Source: Fallopia convolvulus (Eukaryota > Streptophyta > Magnoliopsida > Caryophyllales > Polygonaceae). From it: a stretch of DNA of 64,000 nucleotides. Positions 9,907 to 23,400 of this stretch are shown here, piece by piece (within the stretch, counting starts at the first letter, position 1; each line of letters starts with the position of its first letter). Where the stretch lies: the NCBI GenBank assembly GCA_964016875.1, contig OZ024724.1, positions 15,542,501-15,606,500 of the forward strand. Reading direction: 5' to 3'. The position numbers and the translations under genes are program-made. The notes beneath the pieces were generated by a model. It worked only from the letters and a program-made list of their open reading frames with translations. It was not told where the DNA came from and ran no database searches.

Positions 9907-10672
9907 TGTAGGATCGTTAGTACGTCTAGGTTGTCGACCTCAACTAAGTCGTCAACCTTTTAATTAAATGCAGCGGAAATGAACTACAAGAAAGACTTAC
10001 TTGAACACGAAGTTTTTTATAGTGGAAACACTTGTTTGATTAACTCAATCAACCAAGTGTAAAAACCACTCCCTTCCAAGTTCTCTCTTGGAAGGATTAA
10101 AAGTCGTAGCTTGCTTTATTGATCTTTTGGTATAGTTACACAAACACCCTGGATCTAGACCTACTTTCCAAGCACTCTAGAACTCGTTGTGGACTGAGTA
10201 ACTACAACCCGCACTCAATCTAAAAAAAGCCTATGTCTTCCTCTCGAACTCTCGTTTCTTTCTTAGCACAAAATGGAGTATGAGTTCGTGCTCTATCTAA
10301 CCTAAAGCCTTAGATTAAATGCACACAAACTAGGTCAAATAAGAGAGAATAATATCTTGCAATTCGGTTATGGCAAGATATTATTTTTATTATCTTAAAA
10401 AATCATCCTAAGCATATAAAAGGATTACAATCAATAACGGCTTAGGATAAAGGCATACACGGCTTACAATATAATCTGCATAAGATCTTTCCTAAAACAA
10501 GTTTATACTATCCAAACTACCAAGATCTCACGCGTCTTCAAGATCTCCGAGATCTGCCTTCAACACACGTCGACTACCTGACTGACGTTGGCGATTCTTT
10601 TCAAAGACTCGAGGTCGTTCATGTGACAGATGTTTGGAACCATCAAAATCAAAGCCTCCAACTTTTCTAACA
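9907..10672 (-). repeat. Family-2 LTR 1 (3' LTR of left unit)
   Basis: 766 bp. Read on the minus strand it starts TGTTAGAAAAG and ends CGATCCTACA. The adjoining bases at 10673-10690 are the complement of a polypurine tract (CATCAAAAAGGGGGAATT), which identifies it as a 3' LTR. Confidence 0.88.
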
Positions 10673-11084
10673 AATTCCCCCTTTTTGATGGTGACAAACT
10701 CTTCTATCTTGTATAATCACAGCAATATAAAAACTCGAACAGGATATGCAATAATATTCAAGTTAGCCAAAAGTTCTCCCTAAGTTGGATAACCCTCATG
10801 TAATTCAGCATAAAAATCCCATTATTTTTATCTAACCCCAGCCTTTTCCCCTTTTTGGCATCATCAAAAAGATCAATCTAAATAATCAAGCAAAAAGAGA
10901 TAATCAAACAAGGGTAAATAGAAAATTATCCAACATACAGACAGAATCCATAGCAACAAAACAGAATAGTCTTAAACATGCAACACAGAGAAAACAAAAA
11001 CACATAGTTGAAACCGAAGAAATTGTTCTTGAGATAGTAGATGTGCAAGGGAAAATAAAAGGAACTGCACGTCGGCTACTCAAC

Positions 11085-12763
11085 CTAAGTCACTGACTTG
11101 ATCTGATCATCAAGCGCAACAGAGAAGTCATGAACATCACATTTCAGCGCAGATTGATCACGCGGGAGTTAGCCAACTTTCTCAAGCAAATCCTAGTTTT
11201 GATGTTGGAGCTAACCTAACAACTTCATAATGACTCCAGGTTGCTCACCTTCCCTTACCATAGCATGGATGCCTAACTCAGCATCTTCCATCTCATTATC
11301 AGACACCACTTCCTTGCCTGCAGCCCTGGACACCCAAGTGTCATCAACCAGTTTGTAGCCCATTTTGCGAACAATGTCAGCATTTAGAAGACGAAGGTGC
11401 TCCACCTCTTTCTCAACCTCATAAACCTCAAGATAAAGAAGCACTTTCTTGACAATGGAGCAGTATGGAAGAGCATGTGTGGGATTATCCTTCATAGATT
11501 CCATGTGAAGAAGCACCAATCGAGCAAGATTAACTGGTTCCTTTTGAAGAATCTTATCCATGACAAGAATGTATTGGATCATGGCAGTACTCCTCTTTCG
11601 TTCCCGGGGAATCAAGTTGTTGATTACCCAAGTGAAAAGAACCTTCCTTTCGGCACTCATGAAGTTGGTGGCAAAGGAACCACCTTCAACGTCATCAACC
11701 CGTGTGACCTTTTTGAGCAGCTCAGCAGAATCAACTTCATCAGGCCATGCACCTCTATGATATTCAGCAAATCCCTTGTGCGGCACTTTCAAAAGAGTGG
11801 CTAACTCCATGCTCGACAGGGTGAATTTCTCACCATGTAACTCATAATGGCCCATGGTCCTCTTCTCTTTATCCTCTACAGTCAACGACCTATAGAACTC
11901 TTTCACCAACTCCGGATTAAAACTTTCCTCCTCATAGAATAGATGAGTCCATCCTTGATAAGACAACAACTCAGAAACGCCTTGTAAACCCGTGGAATTG
12001 ATGAACTCATCGTCCATGATGAGTTCCTTTACAAAATCACGACCGGCCATGTTACTTCCTTCGCCTTTGATTTCTTTACTGCCCTTTTTAGGTTTGCCAC
12101 TTGCAGCGAGTCGTCTACTTGACCGAGTGGCCATCTTTTTACTTTTTTCGACTTAACAGTTTTCTTAGAGACCACAGAATCTCCACCTTCAGAACCAACT
12201 GGCATTGGAGATACTTCCCTTCTGAATCACACTTTTCAGACTCAAACACATGTCTAGCAATTTCTTCTTTTGATTTTGCCTTAGAAGAAGATGCAACAGA
12301 TTTGAATAGAGAGAGCTTGGGATCACTAGGAGTACCTTGTTATGAATCATCGTGTCCTTCGATGTTGAGAGGTTGAAGCGGTGAGTCAGGATTCTCAGTG
12401 GAGTCAATCACCTTGCTTGGGTCAGAGATTCTATCTCCTGACTCCATATCCTCAATTGACTTCACGACTTCTTAAACAGAGTCAAATTTATCTTGCATGT
12501 CTTGAGATTTGGGGCTTTCAACTCGATGCAAGTTCTCAAACTCAACTTGCTCTTTCTCTGCAAGATTGGAAGAACCGGGCAAGGATTTTTGTGGAGATTG
12601 AGGGCAAGTTTCATTGATGGTTTGGGTAGATGGAATTTCTTGAGCAATAGGTAAGGATTCGTTGGGATTGAGAGATGAAGGGTTGGGTTCTTGAATTTGT
12701 GTGGAATGGGGACCTTCAAGCATCAATGGCGTAGCGGTCTTGTTGGCAATTTGAATGGCTGCT
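11085..12763 (-). pseudogene. Env-position accessory ORF3, left unit (truncated, frameshifted)
   Basis: Homologous to ORF3 of the right unit but damaged. Its start codon was removed by the 2.45-kb deletion that joins it to pol at 12763/12764. Two internal deletions of roughly 70-85 bp (near 12215 and 12422) and a frameshift near 11211 follow. It also shares the in-frame TAA of the right unit near 12341. The best preserved stretch (11211-12134) covers the DFVKELIMDDEF domain through DTWVSRAAGKEVVSD. Not expected to make a full product. Confidence 0.75.
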
Positions 12764-15700
12764 AGGTTCCATAACAGAAAGAAAGGCATTGAAAGCACAG
12801 AAATTCTGAAGTGAAGTACGTGTCTGAACACCCTTGGAGTAATCTGAGATGATGTTGGTCACTGGATGAGCATCTTTTTGCCGATAATTTAACTGAAGCT
12901 GAGTGAGGTCAACTACCCCATTGTTGTGACCTTGATCAGTGTTAGGATTTTCAGTCTCTGCAGCTTCTTCACTTGGATCAAACTCATCATCACCGGATTC
13001 TTCAATATTTGTAGTATCTTCTAGAGCAGGCATGTCACGATCATCAACTCGTCCACTTGAGTCGGGTTAACAACCTGTTGCACTTGAGCAATTTTCTCAA
13101 AGCTAACTTCTGACTCTTCACACAGATGAAAACCTGGATCTACTTCCTCTTCATTAGCAATAGAGCTGCCTCCCATGGTATTCTCGTCAAACACCACATG
13201 AACACTCTCTTCAACTTTCATAGTTCTTTTGTTAAACACTTTGTAGGCTTTGCTATGTTGAGAATAGCCTACGAAGGTTCCTTCATCACTCCTAGCATCC
13301 ATCTTGCCAAGACTATCTTTGCCATTATTATGTACGAAACACTTACAACCAAACGTACGCAAGTGGGCAACGTTGGGCTTTCTTCCTCTTAAAAGCTCAT
13401 ATGGTGTTTTCCCAAGAAGAGGTCGCACCATAGCTCTGTTTAATACATAGCATGCATCATTGATAGCTTCTCCCCAGAAATTCCTGGGAAGTCCACTCGA
13501 AATCAGCAACGTTCTTGACATGTCTTCCAAAGTTCGATTCTTTCTCTCAACAACTTCGTTCTGTTGAGGGGTTCTTGGGGCTGAAAAGTTATAATTCACA
13601 CTGTTTTCATTGCAGAATTCCAAAAACTGAGCATTCTCAAATTCAGTGCCATGATCAAATCGAATAGAGATCAAAGGTACATCAAGCACCTTCTCTGTAA
13701 GCTTAACCGATGTACTAAATTCTTCAAACACCTGGTCTTTAGAAAACAAGAAAAATACCCAAGTATAACGTGAAAAGTCATCAACAATGACATATACATA
13801 TCTATTACCTCCTCGACTTCTCACACGCATTGGCCTACACAGATCCATATAAATTAACTCTAGAGGATTAGAAGTACTTACCTCTCTTTTTGATTGAAAA
13901 GAAGATCTGATATGTTTTCCTTTCACACAAGCTTCACACACTTCATGTTTGGTTTGGTCAATCATAGGTAATCCACGTACTAATTCCTGATTGTGAAGCT
14001 TGTGAATAAGTTGCAAACTTACATGGCCAAACCTATTGTGCCAAAGGTTGGCAACGTCTTGGACTAGTTGAAAACACATATTTTCTCAGGTAAGAGCCAG
14101 GGAACAACTTTATAAAGATTGTTTTCACAAATTCCCTTCAGAAGAGTCTTTCCTGAGCTAACATCAATCACTTGACATCCAAGAGAATCAAAGACAACTT
14201 GATAGATATTGTTAGCACACAGCTGAGAAATATTTAACCAATTGTATCTAAGACCCTTGACATAGCTTACGTTGTTCACACAGAAGTTCTTAGAAATTCC
14301 TACCTTTCCAATACCCAAAACTTGACCCTTACTGTTGTTACCGAAGGTGATGTTGCTACCTTCTTGTTGATGAAGTGAGATGAATGACTCAAAGCTTCCC
14401 GTCATATGAGTTGAGAATGCACTGTCGAAGAACCAGGGACCGCTTTCTCTCACTTCATTCTACAAGGTAAAAGTCAGTTTTTATGAACCCAGTGTTGTTT
14501 AACAACTCTTCTGGGTTGGGCAACGTAATGATTTGCAGAACATCTTTCATTGTAAACTCTCTCAGGGTCTATGGTTGGCTCACGTTCATGAGCTTCCCAA
14601 AATCCATAAGATCTGCTATCCCTTTTCTTTTTCATGCACTCATGTTGAAGATGACCCTCTTTTCCACAATACCAGCAAGTTTTATGAGACTTAAGACCGA
14701 CATACTTGTTATATCCAGGATAGATTGGTTTGTTATTGATACTAGCATGAAAATCAATTTTTGATGGTTTCAAGTTCTCGACTTGTTTCATTCAGATTTT
14801 TTGTGCTTTCTGGCCTGAAAACCAAGGTCGTTTACTTTTCCAGGATTCTTCACATCTGATGTGGAACAACTTGCATTGTTGTCGCACATAGGCGCTTTAC
14901 CTTTAGGTTCAGGTGGACACAAGGCTTTCAAATTTTTAGGCACATAGGAATATCCAAGTCCAGGTCTTGACGTTACAAAAGTTTTTGCATACTATTCAGC
15001 AGTTTTCTTAGCTGCAAACTCCTCTATCCATTTCTTTTTATTGGACTCATTAAAGTTCTTTTCTTTTTCAAGGTCATTGACTAACTTAGCATTACCAAGT
15101 TTAAGCATGAGATTTTCTCCTTCAAGGTCAGTGACTTTCTTTTCTAAGTCATCCACTTCAGATTTAAGATTATCACAGGTTTTGCAGGCAGTAGACTCAG
15201 AAATTAAAGACTTTTCCTCTAACTTAGCACATTTAAGAGACCAACCATGATTATCATCCATTAAGTTAGAGATATTATCTTCTTTTTCTTCAAGTTTCTC
15301 ACTGAGTTGGGTAACCTGAGTTCCCAACTTCTCAATGATAGCATGCAAATGTTCTTTAGTTTTATTGGATAACATACACAAGAGTTTAGAATCATATACC
15401 TCTGTTGGAGCATCTATAGCCATGAGACACATGTCTTCTTGTTGACTTGCCTCATCTTCAACATCAGAATCATCCCTAGTAGCTAACAAGGCATTCTTGT
15501 CACCATCCGACTTTCTCCTGACACAGTTTCTTGCAAAGTGTCCTTTTCTCGAACAATGATTACATATCACATCCTTCATGTCTTTGATAGGTTCGGTTCC
15601 TTTAGCTGGAGTCTTACTGTTGCGATTCCAAAGCCTTTTCATGGCTCTTGAAATGAATGCAACTTCTTCGTCACCGTCAACTTGATCATCATCACCTTGA

Positions 15701-16409
15701 GCATCGAAGGCCTTTCGACTTTCAAGGCAATGTTCTTGACCTTGACAGTTTCAAGGCGATCATCTCGCCTTTACTTAATTCCTCCATACATAGTCAGCTT
15801 TCCTATGACATCTTCCAAGGTTAGTGTTTTAGTCTCACTATTGGTTAACATCGCAACAGCTGCTTCATTCCATTTTGCATTGAGTCCTTGGATCAACTTG
15901 TTAACTTGCTTCCACTGAGGATGTGTTTCACCAAGAGACTCAAGTTGGCTAACCACAGCTTGAAATCATGAGTGATAGTCACCAAAGGATTCATTCTTTT
16001 CATGACTCACTCCTTCATACTCCCTCTCCAGAGCAATGATGTGATCCTTCTTCACATCATCGTTACCTTGGTGGAGCCTTTTGAGAGCATCCCAGATCTG
16101 CTTAGCTGTCTTGTACTGGACAACCTTCTTCAAGTCTCCAAGAGTTAGAGCATGGTGAAGAACCTTCTTAGCACGAGCATTCTTATCTAACTTCTTGTAG
16201 TCAACATCATTATAGTCTTCCTTTTTCTTTTCTCCCTTTCCATCAGCAGTGAGAAAAGTCTTAGGACCCATCTCTATGACTTTCCAGAGTTGTCCATCAA
16301 GCGAGCAGATGTGAGTCTCCATTTGCTCGACCCACCAATCGTATTCACCAGCCTTGAGCACTGGTGGCTTCCAGAATGAATCGTTGATTGCAGTATTCGT
16401 TGAAATCAT
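12764..16409 (-). pseudogene. Copia gag-integrase, left unit, lacking RT and RNase H
   Basis: Reading leftwards from 16409, gag begins MISTNTAINDSFWKPP and includes zinc knuckles CNHCSRKGHFARNC and CWYCGKEGHLQHEC. A retropepsin-type FFDSAFSTHMTG segment (near 14420) and an integrase with HHCC motif (LWHNRFGH...CEACVKGK) and all three catalytic acidic residues in recognisable context follow. The gene stops just after the integrase: bases equivalent to 19485-21934 of the right unit are missing, with a two-base TA overlap at the join. Several stops and frameshifts interrupt the frame. This unit cannot encode reverse transcriptase. Confidence 0.85.
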
Positions 16410-16453
16410 CTTTCCTGTGAAACAATAAGTACTAAAACAAATCTAGAACCAAG

Positions 16454-16465
16454 GCTCTGATACTA
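16454..16465 (-). promoter_or_regulatory. Primer-binding site, left unit
   Basis: The minus strand reads TAGTATCAGAGC, one mismatch from TGGTATCAGAGC, the initiator-Met tRNA site used by most plant copia elements. It lies two bases from the LTR end. Confidence 0.75.
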
Positions 16466-16467
16466 AT

Positions 16468-17234
16468 TGTAGGATCGTTAGTAAGTCTAGGTCGTCGACT
16501 TCAACTAAGTCGTCAACCTTTTAATTAAATGCAGCGGAAATGAACTACAAGAAAGACTTACTTGAACACGATGTTTTTTATAGTGGAAACACTTGTTTGA
16601 TTAACTCAATCAACCAAGTGTAAAACCCACTCCCTTCCAAGTTTTCTCTTGGAATGATTAAAAGCCGTAGCTTGCTTTATTGATCTTTTGGACTAGTTAC
16701 ACAAACACCCTAGATCTAGACCTACTTCCCAAGCACTCTAGAACTCGTTGTGGACAGAGTAACTACAACCCGCACTCAATCTAACAAAAGCTTACGTCTT
16801 CCTCTCGAACTCTCGTTTCTTTCGTAGCACAAAATGGAGTATGAGTTCGTGCTCTATCTAACCTAAAGCCTTAGATTAAATACACACAAACTAGGTCAGA
16901 TAAGAGAGAATAATATCTTCCAATTCGGTTATGGAAAGATATTATATCTATTATCTTTACAAAATCATCCTAAGCATATAAAAGGATTACAATCAATAAC
17001 GTCTTAGGATAAAGGCATACACGGCTTACAATATAATCTGCATAAGATCTTTCCTAAGACAAGTTTATACTATCCAAACTACCAAGATCTAACGCGTCTT
17101 CAAGATCTCCGAGATCTGCCTTCAACACACGTCGACTACCTAACTGACGTTGGCGGCTCTTTTCAAATACTCGAGGTGGTTCACGTGACAGACGTTTGGA
17201 ACCATCAAAATCAAAGCGTCCAGCTTTTCTAACA
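16468..17234 (-). repeat. Family-2 LTR 2 (shared middle LTR)
   Basis: 767 bp, same termini as LTR 1. The left flank is a primer-binding site and the right flank (17235-17253) a polypurine tract, so it is at once the 5' LTR of the left unit and the 3' LTR of the right unit. Additional C-rich tracts (complement of G-rich purine tracts) at 17336 and 17396-17420 give the repeated-PPT pattern of Sireviruses. Confidence 0.88.
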
Positions 17235-17646
17235 AATTCCCCCTTTTTGATGGTGACAAACTCTTCTATCTTGTATAATCACAGCAATACAGAAACTCAA
17301 ACAAGATATGCATTAATATTCAAGCTAGCCAAAAGTTCCCCCTAAGTTGGATAACCCTCATGTAATTCAGCATAAAAATCTCATTATTTTTATCTACCCC
17401 CAACCTTTTTCCCCTTTTGGCATCATCAAAAAGATCAATCTAAATAATCAAGCAAAAAGAGATAATCAAACAAGGGTAAATAGAAAATTATCCAACATAC
17501 AGACAGAATCCATAGCAATAAAACAGAATAGTCTTAAACATGCAACACAAAGAAAACAAAAACACATAGTTGAAACCGAAGAAATTGTTCTTGAGATAGT
17601 ACATCTGCAAGGAAAAATAAAAGGAACTGGACGTCGGCTACTCAAG

Positions 17647-19593
17647 CTACGTCACTAACTTGATCTGATTATCAAGCGCAACAAACAAGTCATGAACATC
17701 ACATTTCAGCGCAGATTGATCACGCAGGAGTTGGCCAACTTTCTTAAGCAAATCCTGGTTTTGACGTTGGAGCTCAACTAACAACTTCATAATGACACCA
17801 GGTTGCTCACCTTCCCTTCCCACAGCATGGATGCCCAACTCAGCATCATCCATCTCATCATCAGAGACCACTTCCTTGCCTGCATCCCTGGACACCCAAG
17901 TGTCATCAACCAGTTTGTAGCCCATTTTGCGAACAATGTCAGCATTTAGAAGACGAAGGTGCTCCACCTCTTTCTCAAGCTCATAAACCTCATGATAAAG
18001 AAGCACTTTCTTGACAATGGAGCAGTATGGAAGAGCATGTGTGGGATTATCCTTCACAGATTCCATGTGAAGAAGCACCAATCGAGCAAGATTAACTGGT
18101 TCCTTTTGAAGAATCTTATCCATGACAAGAATGTCTTGGATCATGGCAGTACTCCTCTTTTGTTCCCGGAGAATCAAGTTGTTGATTACCCAAGTGAAAA
18201 GAACCTTCCTTTCGGCACTCATGAAGTTGGTGGCAAAGGAACCACCTTCAACGTCATCAACCTGTGTAACCTTTTTGAGCAGCTCAGCAGAATCAACTTC
18301 ATCAACCCATGCACCTCTATGATATTCAACAAATCCCTTGTGCGGCACTTTCAGAAGAGTGGCTAACTCCATGCTCGACAGGGTGAATTTCTCACCATGT
18401 AACTCATAATGGCCCATGGTCCTCTTCTCTTTGTCCTCTACAGTCAACGACCTATAGAACTCTTTCACCAACTTCGGATTAAAACTTTCCTCCTCATAGA
18501 ATAGATGAGTCCATCCTTGATGAGACAACAACTCAGAAACACCTTGTAAACCCGTGGAATTTATGAACTCATCGTCCATGATGAGTTCCTTTACAAAATC
18601 ACGACCAGCCATGTTACTTCCTTCGCCTTTGATTTCTTTACTGCCCTTTTCAGGTTTGCCACTTGCAGCGGGTCGTCCACTTGACCGAGTGGCCATCTTT
18701 TTACTCTTTTTCGACTTAACAATTTTCTTAGTGACCACAGAATCTCCACCTTCAGAACCAACTGGCATTGGAGATACTCTCCTTCCTCTCTTTCTAGTAA
18801 CCTTAGCACTAAACTCCCAAGTCTTAGGTTTTCTAGATTCCTTAGTTATCACCACATCATCCTCATCACACTTTTCAAACTCAAACAATTGTCTAGCAAT
18901 TTCTTCTTTTGATTTTGCCTTAGAAGAAGATGCAACAGATTTGAATAGAGAGAGCTTGGGATCACTAGGAGTACCTTGTTATGAATCATCGTGTCCTTCA
19001 ATGTTGAGAGGTTGAAGCGGTGAGTCAGGATTCTCAGTGGAGTCAATCACCTTGCTTGGGTCAGCGACCTGTTCTGGGTCATTCACCTGAGCATTAGTTC
19101 CCGCCAAAAGCACAGTAGTCGTCTTCTCCGTGACGACTGGTTCAGAGATTCTATCTCCTGACTCCATAGCCTCAATTGACTTCACGACTTCTTGAACATA
19201 GTCAAATTTCTCTTGCATGTCTTGAGATTTGGGGCTTTCAACTCGATGCAAGTTCTCAAACTCAACTTGCTCTTTCTCTGCAGGATTGGAAGAACCGGGC
19301 AAGGATTTTTGTGGAGATTGAGGGCAAGTTTCATTGATGGTTTGGGTAGATGGAATTTCTTGAGCAATAGGTAAGGATTCTTGGGGATTGAGAGATGAAG
19401 AGTTGGGTTCTTGAATTTGTGTGGAATGGGGACCTTCAAGCATCAATGGCGTAGCAGTCTTGTTGGCAGTTTGAATGGCTGCTAAAAGCAGAGCCATGGT
19501 TTGGGGATCAACAACTTTCCCGAGCTTTAGGGCTAGTGTTCGCGGAGATTCAGTGCCGCGAATGGGAGAGGAGGGGTTAGGGTTTGACGCCAT
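17647..19593 (-). CDS. Env-position accessory protein ORF3, right unit (one in-frame stop)
   Basis: A 649-codon frame read leftwards from the ATG at 19593 to TAG at 17647, interrupted by one TAA at 18979-18981 (codon 205). The first part is Ser/Pro/Glu-rich and low in complexity. After the stop come basic clusters (KRGRR, KKIVKSKKSKK; possible nuclear signal). From about residue 330 to 570 follows a globular domain like the 'putative plant transposon protein' family (WTHLFYEEESF, ELHGEKFTLSSMELATLLKVP, HMES...LPYCSIVKKVL). The end is a coiled coil. It sits between pol and the 3' LTR, where Sireviruses carry an env-like gene, but I see no signal peptide or membrane segment. The function is unknown. 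Confidence 0.7.
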
Positions 19594-20415
19594 TGACGAT
19601 TGAAAAGGTGGAAGCTTTTTATGAGAGAAAGGAAATTGTTGAGAAATTGAGAAGAGCAAGAGAGCGAGATAATGCACGAGAAAGAGAGAGCATACCTTTT
19701 AATCAGAATCCCTCTCCTTATTTATTCTTGAACTGTAGTTGATTAGATAGAAACTAGATCTTCCCAAGATCTTTAATCAATGCAACTGAAAAGGCAATTT
19801 CCTTTGACAAAAAGATTTCCAGATTTTTGAAAAGATACTGTTGGAAAAAGGTTATTCTTTTCTTACTCTGAAAATGACGTTTTCGACCTATTCTAAATCA
19901 ACCACTTAACCAGCAAAAATTCCAGACACGTGACTTTCCTCACATAGTGAACAGTCACTAACTTCACTCAAGTTGCCAACATCCATTGAAAAGAGAATAT
20001 GCCTGGTTCTTTGGGGTTTTGCGCAGGGGTGCCAAAGAGAACCAAGGAGAATAATTTATGTGGATTTGTCAATCAAGTAGATAAGTCTACGTTTATAGCA
20101 AAGCATTTAGAAGTAGGCTCATAGAGACTCTCTAACATGATAGGCTAGGGCAGGCTGTAGAGTCAACCATCACTTGAGCTTGTAATGAGGGTATGGAACA
20201 TCAGGTTTGGACTCATTTGGGCTCAAAGAAAGGTTTCAACATGTAATTGATGCATAACTCAAGAAGCAAAGAATGAAGACATAATGATGTGCATGGTTCA
20301 TGAGTTTGTAACATGGAAACATTCAAATTTAACACCTCAAGATCATAAAACTTTTGAATCATAAATAGGTCATCTAATCTAGTCAATCATTGAGGGAATA
20401 TAGATGGGAAAAAGA
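19594..20415 (-). other. Spacer between pol and ORF3, right unit
   Basis: About 820 bases with no coding frame of note. Read on the minus strand it runs from the pol stop to the ORF3 leader, which is AG-rich near 19620-19700 and could be the 5' UTR of a separate ORF3 transcript. No clear TATA box was identified. Confidence 0.45.
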
Positions 20416-23400
20416 TTAGTTTAGGGAAATCATACCTAGCTCCATGCGGAACTGTACAAAGGGTTCACGATTGAGAGCTTTAGTGAATATGTCAACACGT
20501 TGTTCACCTGTTCGGCAGAAATCCATGGTCACCAACCCTTTCTCGACACAATCACGAAGAAAGTGATGTCAAATCTCTATGTGCTTGGTTCGTGAATGTT
20601 GTACAGGGTTTTTTGAGATGTTGATGGCGCTTGTGTTGTCACAGAGTATAGGTATGCTATCATACTCTAAGCCAAAGTCATGAAGTTGTTGCTTGAGCCA
20701 AAGAAGTTGGGTGCAGCATGCATCAGCGGCAATGTACTCAGCTTCTGCAGTAGAGAGTGCAACTGAATTTTGCTTCTTGGACCCCCATGACACAAGACAT
20801 GTTCCAAGAAATTGAGCCATCCCTGAAGTACTATTACGATCAATTTTGTTCCCAGCAAAATCCGCATCCGTGTACCCGACTAGACCAAAATCACATGAGG
20901 TTGGGTACCATAGGCATAAGTCATCGGACCCTTTGAGGTACCTCATAATCCTCTTGACAACTTTGAGATGCGATTCTCTTGGATCAGCCTGAAATCTGGC
21001 ACATAAGCATACGCTGAACATGATGTCTGGTCTGCTTGCCGTAAGGTAGAGTAAAAAACCTATGATGCCCCGATATAAAGTCTAATCAACCATCTTTTCA
21101 TTTTCATCTTTTCCTAGAGAAGTGATGGGAGAGAGGTGTGTCAAAGGATTTTGAGTTGTCCGATCCAAACTTCTTGACACACTCTCTGAGATACATTTGT
21201 TGATGAACTCTTGTTCCTTCCATATCTTGAGTAACCTGATGTCCTAAGAAAAACTTAAGTTCACTAACCATACTCATCTCAAATTCACTGGCCATGTGGT
21301 TAGCGAACCTTTTCACAAGTTTTTCATCAGTAGAGCCAAAGATGATGTCGTCCACATAGACCTGTACAACCAGAGTTTGCTTTCCTTCTTTGAGAAGAAA
21401 GAGTGTCTTATCCACCTGTCCTCGAACATATCCATGTTGGAGCAAGAACTGAGAAAGTCTGTCATACCAAGCTCCAGGTGCTTGCTTCAAACCATAAAGT
21501 GCTTTGTCGAGTTTAAAAACATGATCTGGGTGAGTGACATCTTCAAAACCCGGGGTTTGCTCTACGAACACTTCTTCTTTTAGAAATTCATTCAGAAAGG
21601 TTGTCTTAACATCCATTTGTTGAAGCTTGAAGTCATGATGGGCTGAATAAGCTATCAAGAGACGAATTGCCTCAAGACGTGCTACAGGAGGAAAAGTCTC
21701 ATCATAATCTATCCCCTCTTGTTGGTTATATCCCTTAACCACAAGTCTTGCTTTGTTTCTCACAACGTTTCTAGAATCATCAAGCTTATTTCTAAAAACC
21801 CAATGTGGTCCAATCAAGTTCTATCTTTGGGTCGTGGAACTAGGTGCCAAACCTTGTTTCTCTCAAATTGATGAAGTTCTTCTTGCATAGCACACACCCA
21901 ATCTGGATCTCTTAGAGCTTGATCCACATTTTTAGGTTCCATAACAGAAAGAAAGGCGTTGAAAGCACACAAATTCTGAAGTGAAGTACGTGTCTGAACA
22001 CCCTTGGAGTAATCTGAGATGATGTTGGTCACTGGATGAGCATCTTTTTGCTGATAGTTTAACTGAATCCGAGTGAGGTCAACTACCCCATTGTTGTGAC
22101 CTTGATCAGTGTTAGGATTTTTAGTCTCTGCAGCTTCTTCACTTGGATCAGACTCATCATCACCGGATTCTTCAATATTTGCAGTATCTTCTAGAGCAGG
22201 CATGTCACGATCATCTACGTCGTCCACCTGAGTCGGGTTAACAACCTGTTGCACTTGATCAATTTTCTCAAAGCTAACTTCTGAATCTTCACACAGATGA
22301 AAACCTAGATCTCCTTCCTCTTCATCAACAATAGAGCTGCCTCCCATGGTATTCTCATCAAACACCACATGAACACTCTCTTCAACTTTCTTAGTTCTTT
22401 TGTTAAACACTTTGTAGGCTTTGCTATGCTGAGAATAGCCTACGAAGGTTCCTTCATCACTCCTAGCATCCATCTTGCCAAGACTATCTTTTCCATTATT
22501 ATGTACGAAACACTTACCACCAAACGTACGCATGTGGGCAACGTTGGGCTTTCTTCACTTAAAAGCTCATATGGTGTTTTCCCAAGAAGAGGTCGCACCA
22601 TAGCTCTATTTAATACATAGCATGCAGCAATGATAGCTTCTCCCCAGAAATTCCTTGGAAGTCCACTCGAAATCAACAGCGTTCTCGACATGTCTTCCAA
22701 AGTTCGATTCTTTCTCTCAACAACTCCGTTCTGTTGAGGGCTTCTTGGGGCTGAAAAGTTATGATTCACACTGTTTTCTTTGCAGAATTCCAAAAACTGA
22801 GCATTCTCAAATTTAGTGCCATGATCAGATCGAATAGAGATCAAAGGTACGTCAAGCACCTTCTCTGTAAGCTTAACCCATGTACTAAATTCTTCAAACA
22901 CCTGGTCTTTAGAAAACAAGAAAAATACCCAAGTATAACGTGAAAAGTCATCAACAATGACATATACATATCTATTACCTCCTCGACTTCTCACACGCAT
23001 TGGCCCACACAGATTCATATGAATTAACTCTAGAGGATTAGAAGTACTTACCTCTCTTTTTGATTGAAAAGAAGATCTAACATGTTTTCCTTTCACACAA
23101 GCTTCACACACTTCATGTTTGGTTTGGTCAATCTTAGGTAATCCACGTACCAATTCCTGATTGTGAAACTTGTGAATAAGTTGCAAACTTACATGGCCAA
23201 ACCTATTGTGCCAGAGGTTGGCAACGTCTTGGACTACTTGAAAACACATATTTTCTCAAGTAAGAGCCAGGGAACAACTTTATAAAGATTGTTTTCACAG
23301 ATTCCCTTTAGAAGAGTCTTTCCTGAGCTAACATCAATCACTTGACATCCAAGAGAATCAAAGACAACTTGATAGATATTGTTAGAACACAACTGAGAAA

